Below are positions 8,784 through 17,709 of a stretch of DNA of 64,000 nt, piece by piece. The notes under the pieces are model-generated. The model saw nothing but the letters and a program-made list of their open reading frames with translations. It did not search any database and had not been told where the DNA came from. The translations under genes and the position numbers were made by a program. How positions within the stretch are numbered: the first letter of the stretch is position 1; every line of letters starts with the position of its first letter. Origin of the DNA: Saprospiraceae bacterium (GTDB taxonomy: Bacteria; Bacteroidota; Bacteroidia; Chitinophagales; Saprospiraceae); assembly GCA_041392805.1 (NCBI GenBank), contig JAWKLJ010000002.1:186001-250000 (forward strand), in the 5' to 3' direction.

Positions 8784-10631
8784 TTATTTCTCCAAATCCC
8801 AGCAATCAATGCTTCTCAACTCAGGGCCACCACCGCGACTAGAGGCACCGCCAGCAATATACATTTTGCCCTGGTACAGAATTGCCTGGGTACCATGTCT
8901 GCCTTGCAACATAGGGGCAAGGCTATGCCATTTGCCATCGGACACATCGTAAGCCTCCACTTCGCTGTGGGCTGGTTCCTGGCTGCCACTTTCTCCGCCC
9001 ATTACGATCAGCTGGTCGCCGTGGACAATAGCCGTTGTGCCGGCGCGGAGGGTGGGGAAGTTAGCCGTACTAGGCAGGGTACTCCAGCTGCCCTTGGCAA
9101 AGTCGTAGACATCCACTTCTGGGACGGTCAGGTCCATGACGTGGTTGGTTTTGGCAGAGGTGTTGCGGCCGCCAGCCGCGTAGAGCTTACCATCTATAAT
9201 GGCCACCTGAAAGTGGTCGCGGGTATGAGGGGCATCTGCTAGTGTTTTCCATTGACCGGTGGCGGGGTCAAATTCGTCAAACCACTTGTTGTGGCCTGTA
9301 AAATGCCCCTCTGTATTGCCACAAAGCAGGTAAAATTTATCTTGATAAATGGCAATACCTGCCGCACCTCTTTCTCTTCCTTCCGGTTGTTTACCACCTA
9401 TCCGCCATCTGTTGGTTTTGGGGTTGTAAACATGGATGAACTCGATGGGTTCTTCCTTGGGGTAGGGGCCGGTGAAAGCACCAATGATCCAAATTTCGCC
9501 TTTGTAGCTGATGGCTTGGAAGTGATGGATTTCCTGTGGTGCATCAGCACCTTGTGACCAACTATCGGTCTTTGGGTCAAAGATGTCTACTTTGCGGGTA
9601 TTGCGTCCGCCAAGGGCGTAGAATTTTCCATCTACTTCCACAAAAGCGGATTCATGACGGCGATGAGAGCCATTGTTGGTTAAAATACGATGCCAATCTC
9701 CTTTTTCCAAATGCTGTACCAGTTTCTGCACCCGCCAGTTGAGCACTTCTGTGACAAACAATTCCTCGCCAGGGCCCACGGCGATGCCATGTGCTGCACG
9801 AAATTGGCCCTCCTGGGTCCCGGAACCCGCTTTGAATTCTCCCAGAATATTACCTTCTAAGTCGAGTTTAAGAACTTTTTCGGAATCACCCTCTGTCATG
9901 TATAAATTGCGTTCTGTGCTAAAAGCTAATCCCCAGGGTTTGCCGACATTGGTCCAGGCTTTTAGAAATTTGCCATCTGTATCAAAAACCTGGATTCGGG
10001 CATTATGGCGATCTGCAATATAGAGGCGATCCTGGTGATCGATGACAATATTGTGTGGATTATTAAAATTGCCTTCTTCAGGACCCTGTTTGCCCCAGGT
10101 TTTGATGAATTTTCCTGTTTTATCCATTTTGACGACACGGTGGTTGCCATAACCATCTGCTACAAAAATATCGCCGTTTCGGCTAAAGGCAATGTCTGCC
10201 GGTTTGAAAAACAGGACCATGTTGCGGGCTTCATTGTACAGGCCACTTGTCCCGTTTTCACCCAACACCATTAAGACACGCCCTTCGGGATTCATTTTAA
10301 TGACCACGTGAGCAACCAAATCGGTCGTCCAGATATTGTCTTCATTATCGATCCGAAGCCCGTGGGGGTCTTTGAAAATACCTTGTCCCAATGAACGGAC
10401 ATATTGGCCCTGCGCATCAAATTCCATGAGTTGTCGATTCCCCTTGTTAAAGGCAAAAACATGTCCCTTGGAATTGACGGCCACCCCCGTTGGCTGGATC
10501 ATGTTTCCATCAACAGGTGTTTGGAAAAAGCCAGGCACAGGCTCTAAATGGAGGGTTGGAGGAGCGGCCTTTTGGCCAATAGCAACATTTACAGCCGAGA
10601 GAAAAAAGACGAAGTAAAGGATCCTTTTCAT
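8784..10631 (-). CDS. Secreted NHL-repeat / Kelch double beta-propeller protein
   Basis: A 615-residue exported protein. The signal peptide spans about 1-19 (VNVAIGQ). Residues 45-320 form a six-bladed NHL propeller with repeats such as GVAVNSKGHVFAFNKGNRQL, DIFVADGYGNHRVVKMD and RLYIADRHNARIQVFD, the arrangement seen in peptidyl-alpha-hydroxyglycolate alpha-amidating lyase-like proteins. Residues 325-615 form a Kelch propeller (FYALGGRNTRKVDIFDPKT, LYAAGGRNTS, LIVMGGESG, MYIAGGASS). The combination of the two propellers in one chain is uncommon. It probably binds a ligand or acts as a lyase in the periplasm or outside the cell; activity cannot be assigned. There is no T9SS tail. Confidence 0.85.
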   Translation of the reverse strand: MKRILYFVFFLSAVNVAIGQKAAPPTLHLEPVPGFFQTPVDGNMIQPTGVAVNSKGHVFAFNKGNRQLMEFDAQGQYVRSLGQGIFKDPHGLRIDNEDNIWTTDLVAHVVIKMNPEGRVLMVLGENGTSGLYNEARNMVLFFKPADIAFSRNGDIFVADGYGNHRVVKMDKTGKFIKTWGKQGPEEGNFNNPHNIVIDHQDRLYIADRHNARIQVFDTDGKFLKAWTNVGKPWGLAFSTERNLYMTEGDSEKVLKLDLEGNILGEFKAGSGTQEGQFRAAHGIAVGPGEELFVTEVLNWRVQKLVQHLEKGDWHRILTNNGSHRRHESAFVEVDGKFYALGGRNTRKVDIFDPKTDSWSQGADAPQEIHHFQAISYKGEIWIIGAFTGPYPKEEPIEFIHVYNPKTNRWRIGGKQPEGRERGAAGIAIYQDKFYLLCGNTEGHFTGHNKWFDEFDPATGQWKTLADAPHTRDHFQVAIIDGKLYAAGGRNTSAKTNHVMDLTVPEVDVYDFAKGSWSTLPSTANFPTLRAGTTAIVHGDQLIVMGGESGSQEPAHSEVEAYDVSDGKWHSLAPMLQGRHGTQAILYQGKMYIAGGASSRGGGPELRSIDCWDLEK

Positions 10632-10807
10632 ATGGTTATTTCGTTTTGTTGGGTCTAAGTTAAAAGGATTTATTTTTGCTACAAAGTTTAATGCTACTTC
10701 AAAAACGGAATCTTGTCTATTTGTGCTATAGATAAGCCAAAATGGTTTTACTGATTTGTGTTGCTAATTGCTCATTGTCCATTTCGGGATCGACATGCCT
10801 GGTGTCT

Positions 10808-11608
10808 TTATAACAATGGCTTAAAATCCAGTCCCAACTCCGTTTTGGCTTTTTGATTGGAGACAATCTTGTAATGAGGCTGGTCGTCAGCGACGAATTG
10901 CGGGGCGGGCAGGCCAATTTGCAGGGCTGCCTGGGTATAATATGCTTTTCGGGTAGGATGTTCGTCGGCGCAAATATTATAGAGGGTATTCCATCTGTTT
11001 TGTCGGATCACTTGATGGATGGCTTGCATGGCATCATCGAGGTGGACGAGATTCACCGGGGCATCAGCATCCTTTAGCCCGGTTTTGCCAGCCAGGAAGC
11101 GGGCGGGATGACGATTGGGGCCAAAAAGGCCAGCCATTCTTAGCACGGTGGTTTGGAGAGAGGGATGGTTTTGTAAGAAGTGTTCGGCTTGTAATAGGGC
11201 ACGACCTGAGGCCGTATTGGGTTGCGGCACATCTATTTCGGTTACGACCGACTGGGTATCGCCATATACACTAGAGGAACTGACAAAGATAAGGTATTGA
11301 ATGCCACCCTGAATGGCATGGTGGACGATGCGTTCAACTTGCTTGGGGTGTTGTGTTGTTACCTGCGGGTTGCGGCGTCCGGGAGGAATATTGAGGATGA
11401 GCAAATCGGCTTGGAAAAAATCCAGAGGGGCACCTTCAATCATTTCCCCTACTTTAAAAACAAATGGCATGATGCCTGCTGCCTGAAGGAGCGCAGTTTT
11501 CTCAGCTGTAGTAGTGGAGCCTTTAACCTGGTACCCAAGTTGTACCAACTGAGTAGCAAGTGGTAAGCCAAGCCAACCGCAACCAAGAATGGAGACTGTT
11601 TTTATCAT
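10808..11608 (-). CDS. Atypical SDR-family NAD(P)-binding epimerase-like protein (YeeZ-like)
   Basis: A 266-residue Rossmann-fold protein. The nucleotide-binding motif GCGWLGLPLA is at residues 9-18, the VSSSSVYGD active-site segment (Ser and Tyr) near 132-140, and LVHLDDAM near 210. It fits the extended/atypical SDR group that includes E. coli YeeZ, which resemble nucleotide-sugar epimerases. The usual Tyr-x-x-x-Lys pair is not clear, so catalysis is uncertain. It ends 176 bp upstream of the NHL-Kelch start on the same strand and may be co-transcribed with it. Confidence 0.78.
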   Translation of the reverse strand: MIKTVSILGCGWLGLPLATQLVQLGYQVKGSTTTAEKTALLQAAGIMPFVFKVGEMIEGAPLDFFQADLLILNIPPGRRNPQVTTQHPKQVERIVHHAIQGGIQYLIFVSSSSVYGDTQSVVTEIDVPQPNTASGRALLQAEHFLQNHPSLQTTVLRMAGLFGPNRHPARFLAGKTGLKDADAPVNLVHLDDAMQAIHQVIRQNRWNTLYNICADEHPTRKAYYTQAALQIGLPAPQFVADDQPHYKIVSNQKAKTELGLDFKPLL

Positions 11609-11667
11609 AGTAAAATATCAGATAGATATTTTTTCGCTTTTTCGGTCATAGATTAATTGGTTCGTAA

Positions 11668-11698
11668 GATGGAAGGCACTTCCAAAGTGCCTTCCATC
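11668..11698. promoter_or_regulatory. Perfect 14-bp hairpin between divergent genes
   Basis: GATGGAAGGCACTT (11668-11681), loop CCA, then its exact complement (11685-11698). No T tract follows on either strand, so it is not a standard intrinsic terminator. It lies between the SDR start and the Rof-like start and could be a leader hairpin or a protein site. Confidence 0.6.
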
Positions 11699-11850
11699 TC
11701 TGCTACAAAGTATTTAAAAAAAAATTCCACTTTTGCAAATCAACCTAAATAGTTACCATTTTTTTTAGGCTACGCGATTCCTTTTTTAATGAAAAAACGG
11801 GGAAGATCGTTCAAAACAAACAATTTTGTCCCCTAAAGCATTTTACAAAT

Positions 11851-12102
11851 ATGGACAAAGAAAAAACTTACCAACCGATCAGTTGCAGTTACTACGACCA
11901 CCTGGAGGCACTGGCAACCCTGCGGAAAAAAGTAACCATTCACTACCTCAATTCGGCAGGGGTAGCGACAAGCATACAAGCCATTATCAAAGACTTTTTT
12001 GTGAAAGATAAAGTCGAATTTATGGTATTGGATGATGGGACAACCATTCGGTTGGACCAATTAATTGATGTCGATGGACAGGTCCTTTCCTCCTACTGTT
12101 GA
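11851..12102 (+). CDS. Rof/YaeO-like small protein (Rho-binding antiterminator family)
   Basis: An 83-residue cytosolic protein. Its pattern YQPISCSYYDHLEALATLRK, then an Ile/Val-rich strand, a KDFFVKDKVEFMVLDDG turn and TTIRLDQLIDVDG, follows the E. coli Rof (YaeO) layout of Y-P-I-x-C-x-x-Y-D-x-L-E and IRLD-x-I. Rof is an Sm-like fold that binds Rho hexamers and inhibits termination. The assignment rests on this motif match over nearly the whole length. The start is set by the ATG before DKEKTYQPI. Its 3' end overlaps the convergent beta-helix gene by 10 bp, and a strong hairpin lies 150 bp upstream. Confidence 0.72.
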   Translation: MDKEKTYQPISCSYYDHLEALATLRKKVTIHYLNSAGVATSIQAIIKDFFVKDKVEFMVLDDGTTIRLDQLIDVDGQVLSSYC

Positions 12103-13577
12103 TATTCATAACACCCAATATCAGGTTGTGTATCCCGGTCATTATTGGCTATATCTTTGCTGATGCCAGGAATACTTATTCCTGCATTAATCGCAATAGA
12201 AAGGGTATCCAGGTGATAATCGTCAGCATTAGCATCGACAAATAGAACATCGGTGCGTTCAGCATTAATACAAGGTTCGCACCGATCAGCAAAGAAGTTG
12301 GAGTAGGCCCCTTTATCCGCTTCGAGCAAATCATCTACCCTGACAATACAGTTCTCGAAATTGACATTAAACATACCTGCTTGGGCCCCGTCAAAACCAT
12401 CATCAAAGGTAATTTCATCGCGTTGAGAACCAAAGAAAATGCAATTCCGGAATTCGGCATTCAATCGGTAGGAGGCATTGCTGGAGCAGGTGGCGTCGTA
12501 GCAGAAGAAATTGCTGGCAGCTAAGGCGGAAGCATCGATACCATAACTGGCTACGGTACAATGATCCATTTTGTAATCGCCACCAAGAATCAACTGAACG
12601 GCATCTGCACCATTATTATAAACGAGCGTATTGGTGGCTGTGATTTTGCTATGATAACCAACGATGCCACTGCTAGCGGTATTGTAAATCTGCACTTTAT
12701 CTAGGGTCACTTCGCCTGTCGAATCCACATAAACACCAAAAATGGAATTGCGAATAGTGGCATTTTCAATGGTACTTCCGCTGCTTCCACGGCCAATAAT
12801 AATGCCATACCATTGCCCTGCCTCATCCAGAAAAGAGGTTTCGAGGCGATCGCCTTGAATCATCACGGGTGCTTCAGGGGTACCTTTTACCTGCAATTTC
12901 CCATCTTGTAAGACATAAATGAAACCATCGTTGAAAACACCAAATTGATCGTTTTGGGCAATCCCCCCATGAAGGTGGATACGGGCACCTGCGGCAATTT
13001 CAAGCAAACAACTATCAATAAAAATTTCGCCGAAAATCACGTAAGGTTTGGGATCGTCCCATACCACCTTTTCCTCACAGGTTAGCACCACTGGTACACC
13101 TTTGTTGAATCGGCTGGGAAAGTAATTGGCATTTTGACCCCAAGCTTCCAGGTTCACCTTTTGGATATTGTTTCCAGATTGAATAAGGACTTTGTCTTCT
13201 ATCACAAATGGACTGATTGATTCCGGTAAATCGGGGTCAATGGTGACCTCCACGAAGACATAAACACTATCATTACCCCAAATAATCGTTTCCGCTATTT
13301 CGTCCCCTGGATTTCCATCTACATTCATTCTGAAAAAAGAGTTTGTTCCATTTTCCAGCGTGATTTTCCCGACTTTAACAGCCTGGTCACTAGGGTTAAT
13401 GATTTTGAAATAACGTGTAGCGGAGCCTCGATCCGTAAATACCGTATCAAAACGAAGGGTGTCCAATGAAAAACGAAGGTCAATACGCCCATCTGTTACG
13501 AAGGATACTTCTTGTTCGCAAGCACTAAAACAAGCCAAAACGGCCATAAGCAATACAAATAAATGGTCTTTCTTCAT
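12093..13577 (-). CDS. Parallel beta-helix lipoprotein
   Basis: A 494-residue protein starting at MKKDHLF (13577); the frame extends 20 residues further but then lacks a proper signal. The lipobox ends FSAC with Cys20, so it is an outer-membrane or surface lipoprotein. An N-terminal beta-sandwich (about 30-130, with VFTDRGSATRYFKIINPSDQ) resembles DUF1573/ASH-like domains. Residues 150-450 are right-handed beta-helix repeats (IENATIRNSIFGVYVDSTG, VTLDKVQIYNTASSGIVGYH), as in pectate-lyase-like proteins. The C-terminus DIGCYEYQQ is typical of Bacteroidota polymorphic beta-helix proteins. The role (adhesion or polysaccharide binding) is inferred. Confidence 0.8.
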   Translation of the reverse strand: MKKDHLFVLLMAVLACFSACEQEVSFVTDGRIDLRFSLDTLRFDTVFTDRGSATRYFKIINPSDQAVKVGKITLENGTNSFFRMNVDGNPGDEIAETIIWGNDSVYVFVEVTIDPDLPESISPFVIEDKVLIQSGNNIQKVNLEAWGQNANYFPSRFNKGVPVVLTCEEKVVWDDPKPYVIFGEIFIDSCLLEIAAGARIHLHGGIAQNDQFGVFNDGFIYVLQDGKLQVKGTPEAPVMIQGDRLETSFLDEAGQWYGIIIGRGSSGSTIENATIRNSIFGVYVDSTGEVTLDKVQIYNTASSGIVGYHSKITATNTLVYNNGADAVQLILGGDYKMDHCTVASYGIDASALAASNFFCYDATCSSNASYRLNAEFRNCIFFGSQRDEITFDDGFDGAQAGMFNVNFENCIVRVDDLLEADKGAYSNFFADRCEPCINAERTDVLFVDANADDYHLDTLSIAINAGISIPGISKDIANNDRDTQPDIGCYEYQQ

Positions 13578-13765
13578 CACGTTTTTTTCTGATAGCTTTG
13601 ACAGCGTGGTAAAAGTAGAACGAAATATTGGATGCACTAGTCTGGGAACGGATATTTTTTAAAGCCTTCGTCGGGTCTTTGCAATCATCCGATCATATCG
13701 ATAGATTGCCTTTGGAGTAGGTCCAAATGTTTTGGCGCGGACAACCTATTTCCTAGGAAATCTAG

Positions 13766-13773
13766 TACCTTTG
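13766..13773 (+). promoter_or_regulatory. Candidate -7 element TACCTTTG upstream of the glycosyltransferase cluster
   Basis: TACCTTTGC is a full match to TAnnTTTG, 40 bp before the TTG start at 13814. No well-placed -33 TTTG is seen; the nearest TTTTGG is about 31 bp upstream. Confidence 0.4.
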
Positions 13774-13813
13774 CGAGCTGACAGAAAGGAACAATCAAGT
13801 AATTTAATACATT

Positions 13814-14512
13814 TTGAAGCAACCAATCATTGATGTAATTATTCCAGCCTACAACGAAGAGGAATCTATTGGCCTGGTTTTAGCTGACATTCCTAAAGAC
13901 TGGGTGCGAGAGGTCATTGTTTGTAATAATGCGAGTACCGATGGAACGGCCGCAGTTGCCGAAGCTGCTGGGGCAACGGTTTTGCTCCAACCACGTAAAG
14001 GTTATGGTAGTGCCTGTTTGAAAGGCATTGGATACATTGAAGCTAAACCTATAGCAGAACAACCGGACATTATTGTGTTTTTAGATGGGGACTACTCCGA
14101 TCATCCGGAAGAATTACCCCAATTGGTACAACCAATATTGTCAGATGATGTTGATCTGGTGATTGGTTCGAGGGCACTGGGGAAGATGGAGAGTGGAGCG
14201 ATGATGCCCCAACAGGTCTTTGGCAATTGGTTGGCGACTAACTTAATTCGCTTGTTTTACCGCTATAATTTTACGGATTTAGGCCCTTTTCGTGCGATTA
14301 AATGGCAGCAGTTGGTAGCCATCAAAATGGAAGACCCTGATTTTGGGTGGACGGTAGAAATGCAAGTGAAAGCAGCGAAGTTTAAGCTGAAATGCACCGA
14401 AGTTCCCGTCACTTATAGACGAAGAGTAGGAATATCAAAAGTTTCGGGGACCATCAGGGGAACGATCCTGGCAGGACACAAGATCCTTTGGACTATTTTC
14501 AAATTGCTTTAA
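13814..14512 (+). CDS. GT2 glycosyltransferase, polyprenol-phosphate sugar synthase-like
   Basis: A 232-residue family 2 glycosyltransferase with the N-terminal IIPAYNEEESIGLVL and metal/nucleotide motif FLDGDYSDHPEE (D91, D93). It lacks C-terminal membrane helices, so it resembles soluble dolichol- or undecaprenyl-phosphate mannose/glucose synthases. The start is TTG: an in-frame TAA at 13805 and no ATG before the conserved first strand leave little alternative. It is the first gene of a four-gene same-strand cluster, followed after 24 bp by a membrane GT2. Together they could make and use a lipid-linked sugar (inference). Confidence 0.86.
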   Translation: MKQPIIDVIIPAYNEEESIGLVLADIPKDWVREVIVCNNASTDGTAAVAEAAGATVLLQPRKGYGSACLKGIGYIEAKPIAEQPDIIVFLDGDYSDHPEELPQLVQPILSDDVDLVIGSRALGKMESGAMMPQQVFGNWLATNLIRLFYRYNFTDLGPFRAIKWQQLVAIKMEDPDFGWTVEMQVKAAKFKLKCTEVPVTYRRRVGISKVSGTIRGTILAGHKILWTIFKLL

Positions 14513-14536
14513 GCAGTTGTATAAATTTTTTTTGAT

Positions 14537-16111
14537 ATGGCTATATTGGCTAATATAATTTTAGGGATTTATTCCTTTACCCTCTTATACGTCACGATTT
14601 ATTGCGTGATGCAGATCAAACTTTTATATCATTATAAGAAGGGAATGAGTGCTGAGCCCTATGCCACAAATGATCCGGTGGTTAGGCAAATGGCTATGGC
14701 AGAGGAGCCAGCGAACAACTGGAATGGTAAAGGCACTTTTAAAACCGTTTTACAGGAAACAACGGAAGAAGATTATCCCTTTGTAACGATTCAGCTCCCG
14801 ATTTTCAATGAGCGATATGTCGTAGAGCGATTGATTGACAGTATTGTACAATTCGACTACCCCAAAGACCGATTTGAAATCCACATTTTGGATGATTCTA
14901 CGGATGAAACGGTGGCCATTACCCATCAAAAAGTAGTGGAATATAAAGCACAAGGATTTAATATAGAACAACTGACCAGAAAAGAAAGAAAAGGTTTTAA
15001 AGCAGGGGCCTTAAAGGAAGGGATGAAATTTGCCCAAGGCGAGTTTATTGCCATTTTTGATGCCGACTTTCTGCCCAATCCTAGCTTTCTGAAAAAGACG
15101 ATACCCTGGTTTAAGGACGAAAAAATTGGCGTTGTTCAAACCCGATGGGAGCACATTAACGAAGATTATTCTTTGATTACGCGTTTGCAAGCAATGCAGC
15201 TGAATGTCCATTTCCGGGTGGAGCAGGTAGGGCGGATGAACGGCGACTTCTTGCTCCAGTTCAACGGAACGGCAGGGGTATGGCGCCGACAAGCGATCGA
15301 AGAGGCTGGCGGCTGGGAAGCCGACACCCTCACCGAAGACCTTGACCTCAGTATCAGGGCTCAGCTGAAGGGCTGGAAAATCCGTTTTTTGGAAGAAGTA
15401 GGCTCTCCGGCGGAATTGCCCATCGAAATGAATAGCCTAAAATCACAGCAGTTTCGCTGGATGAAAGGGGGGGCGGAGACAGCTCGCAAAATGTTGCCAA
15501 CGGTGTGGCGCTCCGACCTTCGCTTGGGGCAAAAAATCCAGGCAACCAGTCATTTGTTAGCAAGTACGGTTTTTGTTTTTGTCTTTGCTATGGGCGTTTT
15601 TAGTGTCCCTTTGTTGTTTTTTTTTGGCGAACTTGCGAAAAAGGGACTAAGCAAAGATTTTTTCGCCTATTTCCTGGTCGGGCTATTATCTATTATTGCG
15701 GTTTATTATACGGCTAATGTGCATAAGCAGGAGGAGAAGGGCAGTTTGGCCAAACAAATATTCAAATTCATTTTTTTATTTCCTTTATTTTTGGCCTTAT
15801 CCATGGGCTTATCCCTGCACAATACAGTCGCTGTTATAGAAGGTTATCTCGGTAAGAAATCGCCCTTTGTGCGGACCCCTAAGTTCAATATTAAATCTAT
15901 TCGGGATAAATTGACCAACACCCAATACCTTCACCACAAAATATCCTGGACGACCATCCTGGAAGGTTTCTTTGCCCTTTATTTCTTGCTGGCCCTGCTA
16001 GGAGGTATTTACCTGCAAAACACTATTTTTATCTTTTTTCACCTCATGTTATTTCTAGGGTATGGGGCTATTTTCTATTTTAGTTTGCGACACCTACGCT
16101 TGCGGCCATAA
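14537..16111 (+). CDS. Membrane GT2 processive-type glycosyltransferase (cellulose synthase-like)
   Basis: A 524-residue enzyme with one N-terminal membrane helix (about 5-27), a cytosolic GT-A domain and four or five C-terminal helices (about 340-520). Catalytic signatures are all present: FDADF (D175, D177), TEDLD (acid at 267-268) and QQFRW (Q304-x-x-R307-W308). This set defines CesA/CslA-type synthases such as glucomannan, mannan or beta-glucan synthases. No PilZ domain is visible. The neighbours suggest an exported polysaccharide or glycolipid assembled at the inner membrane; the sugar cannot be named. Confidence 0.87.
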   Translation: MAILANIILGIYSFTLLYVTIYCVMQIKLLYHYKKGMSAEPYATNDPVVRQMAMAEEPANNWNGKGTFKTVLQETTEEDYPFVTIQLPIFNERYVVERLIDSIVQFDYPKDRFEIHILDDSTDETVAITHQKVVEYKAQGFNIEQLTRKERKGFKAGALKEGMKFAQGEFIAIFDADFLPNPSFLKKTIPWFKDEKIGVVQTRWEHINEDYSLITRLQAMQLNVHFRVEQVGRMNGDFLLQFNGTAGVWRRQAIEEAGGWEADTLTEDLDLSIRAQLKGWKIRFLEEVGSPAELPIEMNSLKSQQFRWMKGGAETARKMLPTVWRSDLRLGQKIQATSHLLASTVFVFVFAMGVFSVPLLFFFGELAKKGLSKDFFAYFLVGLLSIIAVYYTANVHKQEEKGSLAKQIFKFIFLFPLFLALSMGLSLHNTVAVIEGYLGKKSPFVRTPKFNIKSIRDKLTNTQYLHHKISWTTILEGFFALYFLLALLGGIYLQNTIFIFFHLMLFLGYGAIFYFSLRHLRLRP

Positions 16112-16120
16112 TCATTAGTG

Positions 16121-17647
16121 ATGCCAAGGAGTGGAAAACCAGCACCGGAAAACCAAGGACAAAAACAGCCAAGTTTTTCCCTTTCGCCTTCCCACTTCCC
16201 CTCTTCCCCGTGGCCTTGGTGTTTGGCCCTTCTGATGCTAACGACCCTAACTTATTTGGCATTGCAGGTGCACCAGTCCGATTTTTATCCGCTGATCAGT
16301 ATTTATACCTTTCTCTTTGTATCATACCTTTATATTTACCAAAAAGCCCAACCCGTCCAACTTGGTTTTTGGCTTTTATTGGCCATCGCTATGCGACTGC
16401 TCCTCGTCTGGACGATGCCATTGTTATCGGATGATATCTATCGCTTTATCTGGGATGGCCGATTAGCCATAAATGGTTACAATCCCTTTAATTACCTACC
16501 CAGTACCCTAATCGAACAAGGGCCGGCAGTACCGGGGCTGACACACTCCCTTTACCAATCCCTCAATTCTCCTGATTATTACACCATTTACCCCCCGATT
16601 GCGCAGGCGACCTTTGCCATCGCTGCGTGGCTGTTTCCCCATAGTATTTATGGCGAGATGGTTGTTATGAAACTGTTTTTGTTCGGTTTTGAGATGGGGA
16701 GTATTTGGCTCATTCTGCGGCTCTTGGTACACTGGCAATTACCTAGGAAAAATGTGCTACTTTATGCTTTAAATCCTTTGATCATTATCGAGGTAAGTGG
16801 CAATTTGCATTATGAGGGGGCGATGGTCTTTTTTTTGCTGCTAGCCATTTGGTTTTTGACCCAAAACCGGCAGCATTGGTCTGCGGTCATGATGGCTTTT
16901 TCGGTGGCAGCGAAGCTTTTGCCATTGATGTTTTTCCCCTTTCTGGTGAGGCGCTTGGGGCAGGGGAGGGGAGGCCTGAAAAACCAGGCTGGGCAAGGGC
17001 TTTTAACACTTTCTTATTGGAAAAAGAGGGCTTTTCGCACCGCCCAGAAGGAAAAAATGATTACTTGGATAAAAGACTGGCTTAGTATTGATTATGTAAA
17101 AAATCTTCAATATTTTTTGCTTTGTTTTTCCTGTTTAGGCTTGCTTTTTTCTCCTTTGATAAGCAAGGTTTTTATCCAAAACTTCGGCAATAGCTTAGGG
17201 CTTTATTTTCAGAAATTCGAATTCAATGCGAGCGTTTATTACCTCTTTCGCTGGATAGGATTTCAAATAAAAGGCTACAATATTATTGCCACTATTGGGC
17301 CCCAACTCGCCATGTGCACCTTATCGGGAATCCTCCTGATGTTTGTCCTGGAGCGAAAACCAAGCTTGGAAAATTTAGCTGCCCGCATGTTATGGGCCAT
17401 TTGCCTTTACCTCTTGTTTACCACTACGGTGCATCCCTGGTACACTTGCCTGCCTATCGTATTGTGTGTCTTCACGCGTTTTCGATTTCCCATTATTTGG
17501 TCTGGGCTGATTTATCTCACCTATATTAATTACAGTTATCCAGGCTATTTTGAGAACCTTTTTGTCGTAGGGATAGAATATGGAGTAGTGGTGCTGTTCT
17601 TTTTTATAGAATTAAGGCGAGGAAAGGATGCGGTCCCTATCTTGTAA
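16121..17647 (+). CDS. Polytopic GT87/GT-C-like glycosyltransferase
   Basis: A 508-residue membrane protein with about 11-12 helices. The first large loop holds MPLLSDDIYRFIWDGRL and GYNPFNYLP, the acidic DD-x-x-R-x-x-WDG motif of GT-C enzymes that use polyprenol-phosphate sugars. That fits with the soluble GT2 two genes upstream supplying the lipid-linked donor. ATG at 16121 is preferred to an adjacent GTG at 16118. It starts 9 bp after the CesA-like gene. A lysine-rich loop at about 290-320 interrupts the helices. Confidence 0.8.
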   Translation: MPRSGKPAPENQGQKQPSFSLSPSHFPSSPWPWCLALLMLTTLTYLALQVHQSDFYPLISIYTFLFVSYLYIYQKAQPVQLGFWLLLAIAMRLLLVWTMPLLSDDIYRFIWDGRLAINGYNPFNYLPSTLIEQGPAVPGLTHSLYQSLNSPDYYTIYPPIAQATFAIAAWLFPHSIYGEMVVMKLFLFGFEMGSIWLILRLLVHWQLPRKNVLLYALNPLIIIEVSGNLHYEGAMVFFLLLAIWFLTQNRQHWSAVMMAFSVAAKLLPLMFFPFLVRRLGQGRGGLKNQAGQGLLTLSYWKKRAFRTAQKEKMITWIKDWLSIDYVKNLQYFLLCFSCLGLLFSPLISKVFIQNFGNSLGLYFQKFEFNASVYYLFRWIGFQIKGYNIIATIGPQLAMCTLSGILLMFVLERKPSLENLAARMLWAICLYLLFTTTVHPWYTCLPIVLCVFTRFRFPIIWSGLIYLTYINYSYPGYFENLFVVGIEYGVVVLFFFIELRRGKDAVPIL

Positions 17648-17709
17648 AAGCTTTTTACCATTCTGTATGGTAATCATGCCAAAAGTTCCTAAATTATGGC
17701 TTTTCCTAA

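Noticed and set aside
8059..9242. Several open frames across the repeat region and antisense to the NHL-Kelch gene
   Set aside because: They are repeat artefacts or shadows; the NHL-Kelch frame on the other strand has full domain support.
10726..10917. Frameshifted extension of the SDR gene
   Set aside because: The SDR frame ends at a normal family position (LGLDFKPLL); the overlapping frame shows no matching domain sequence.
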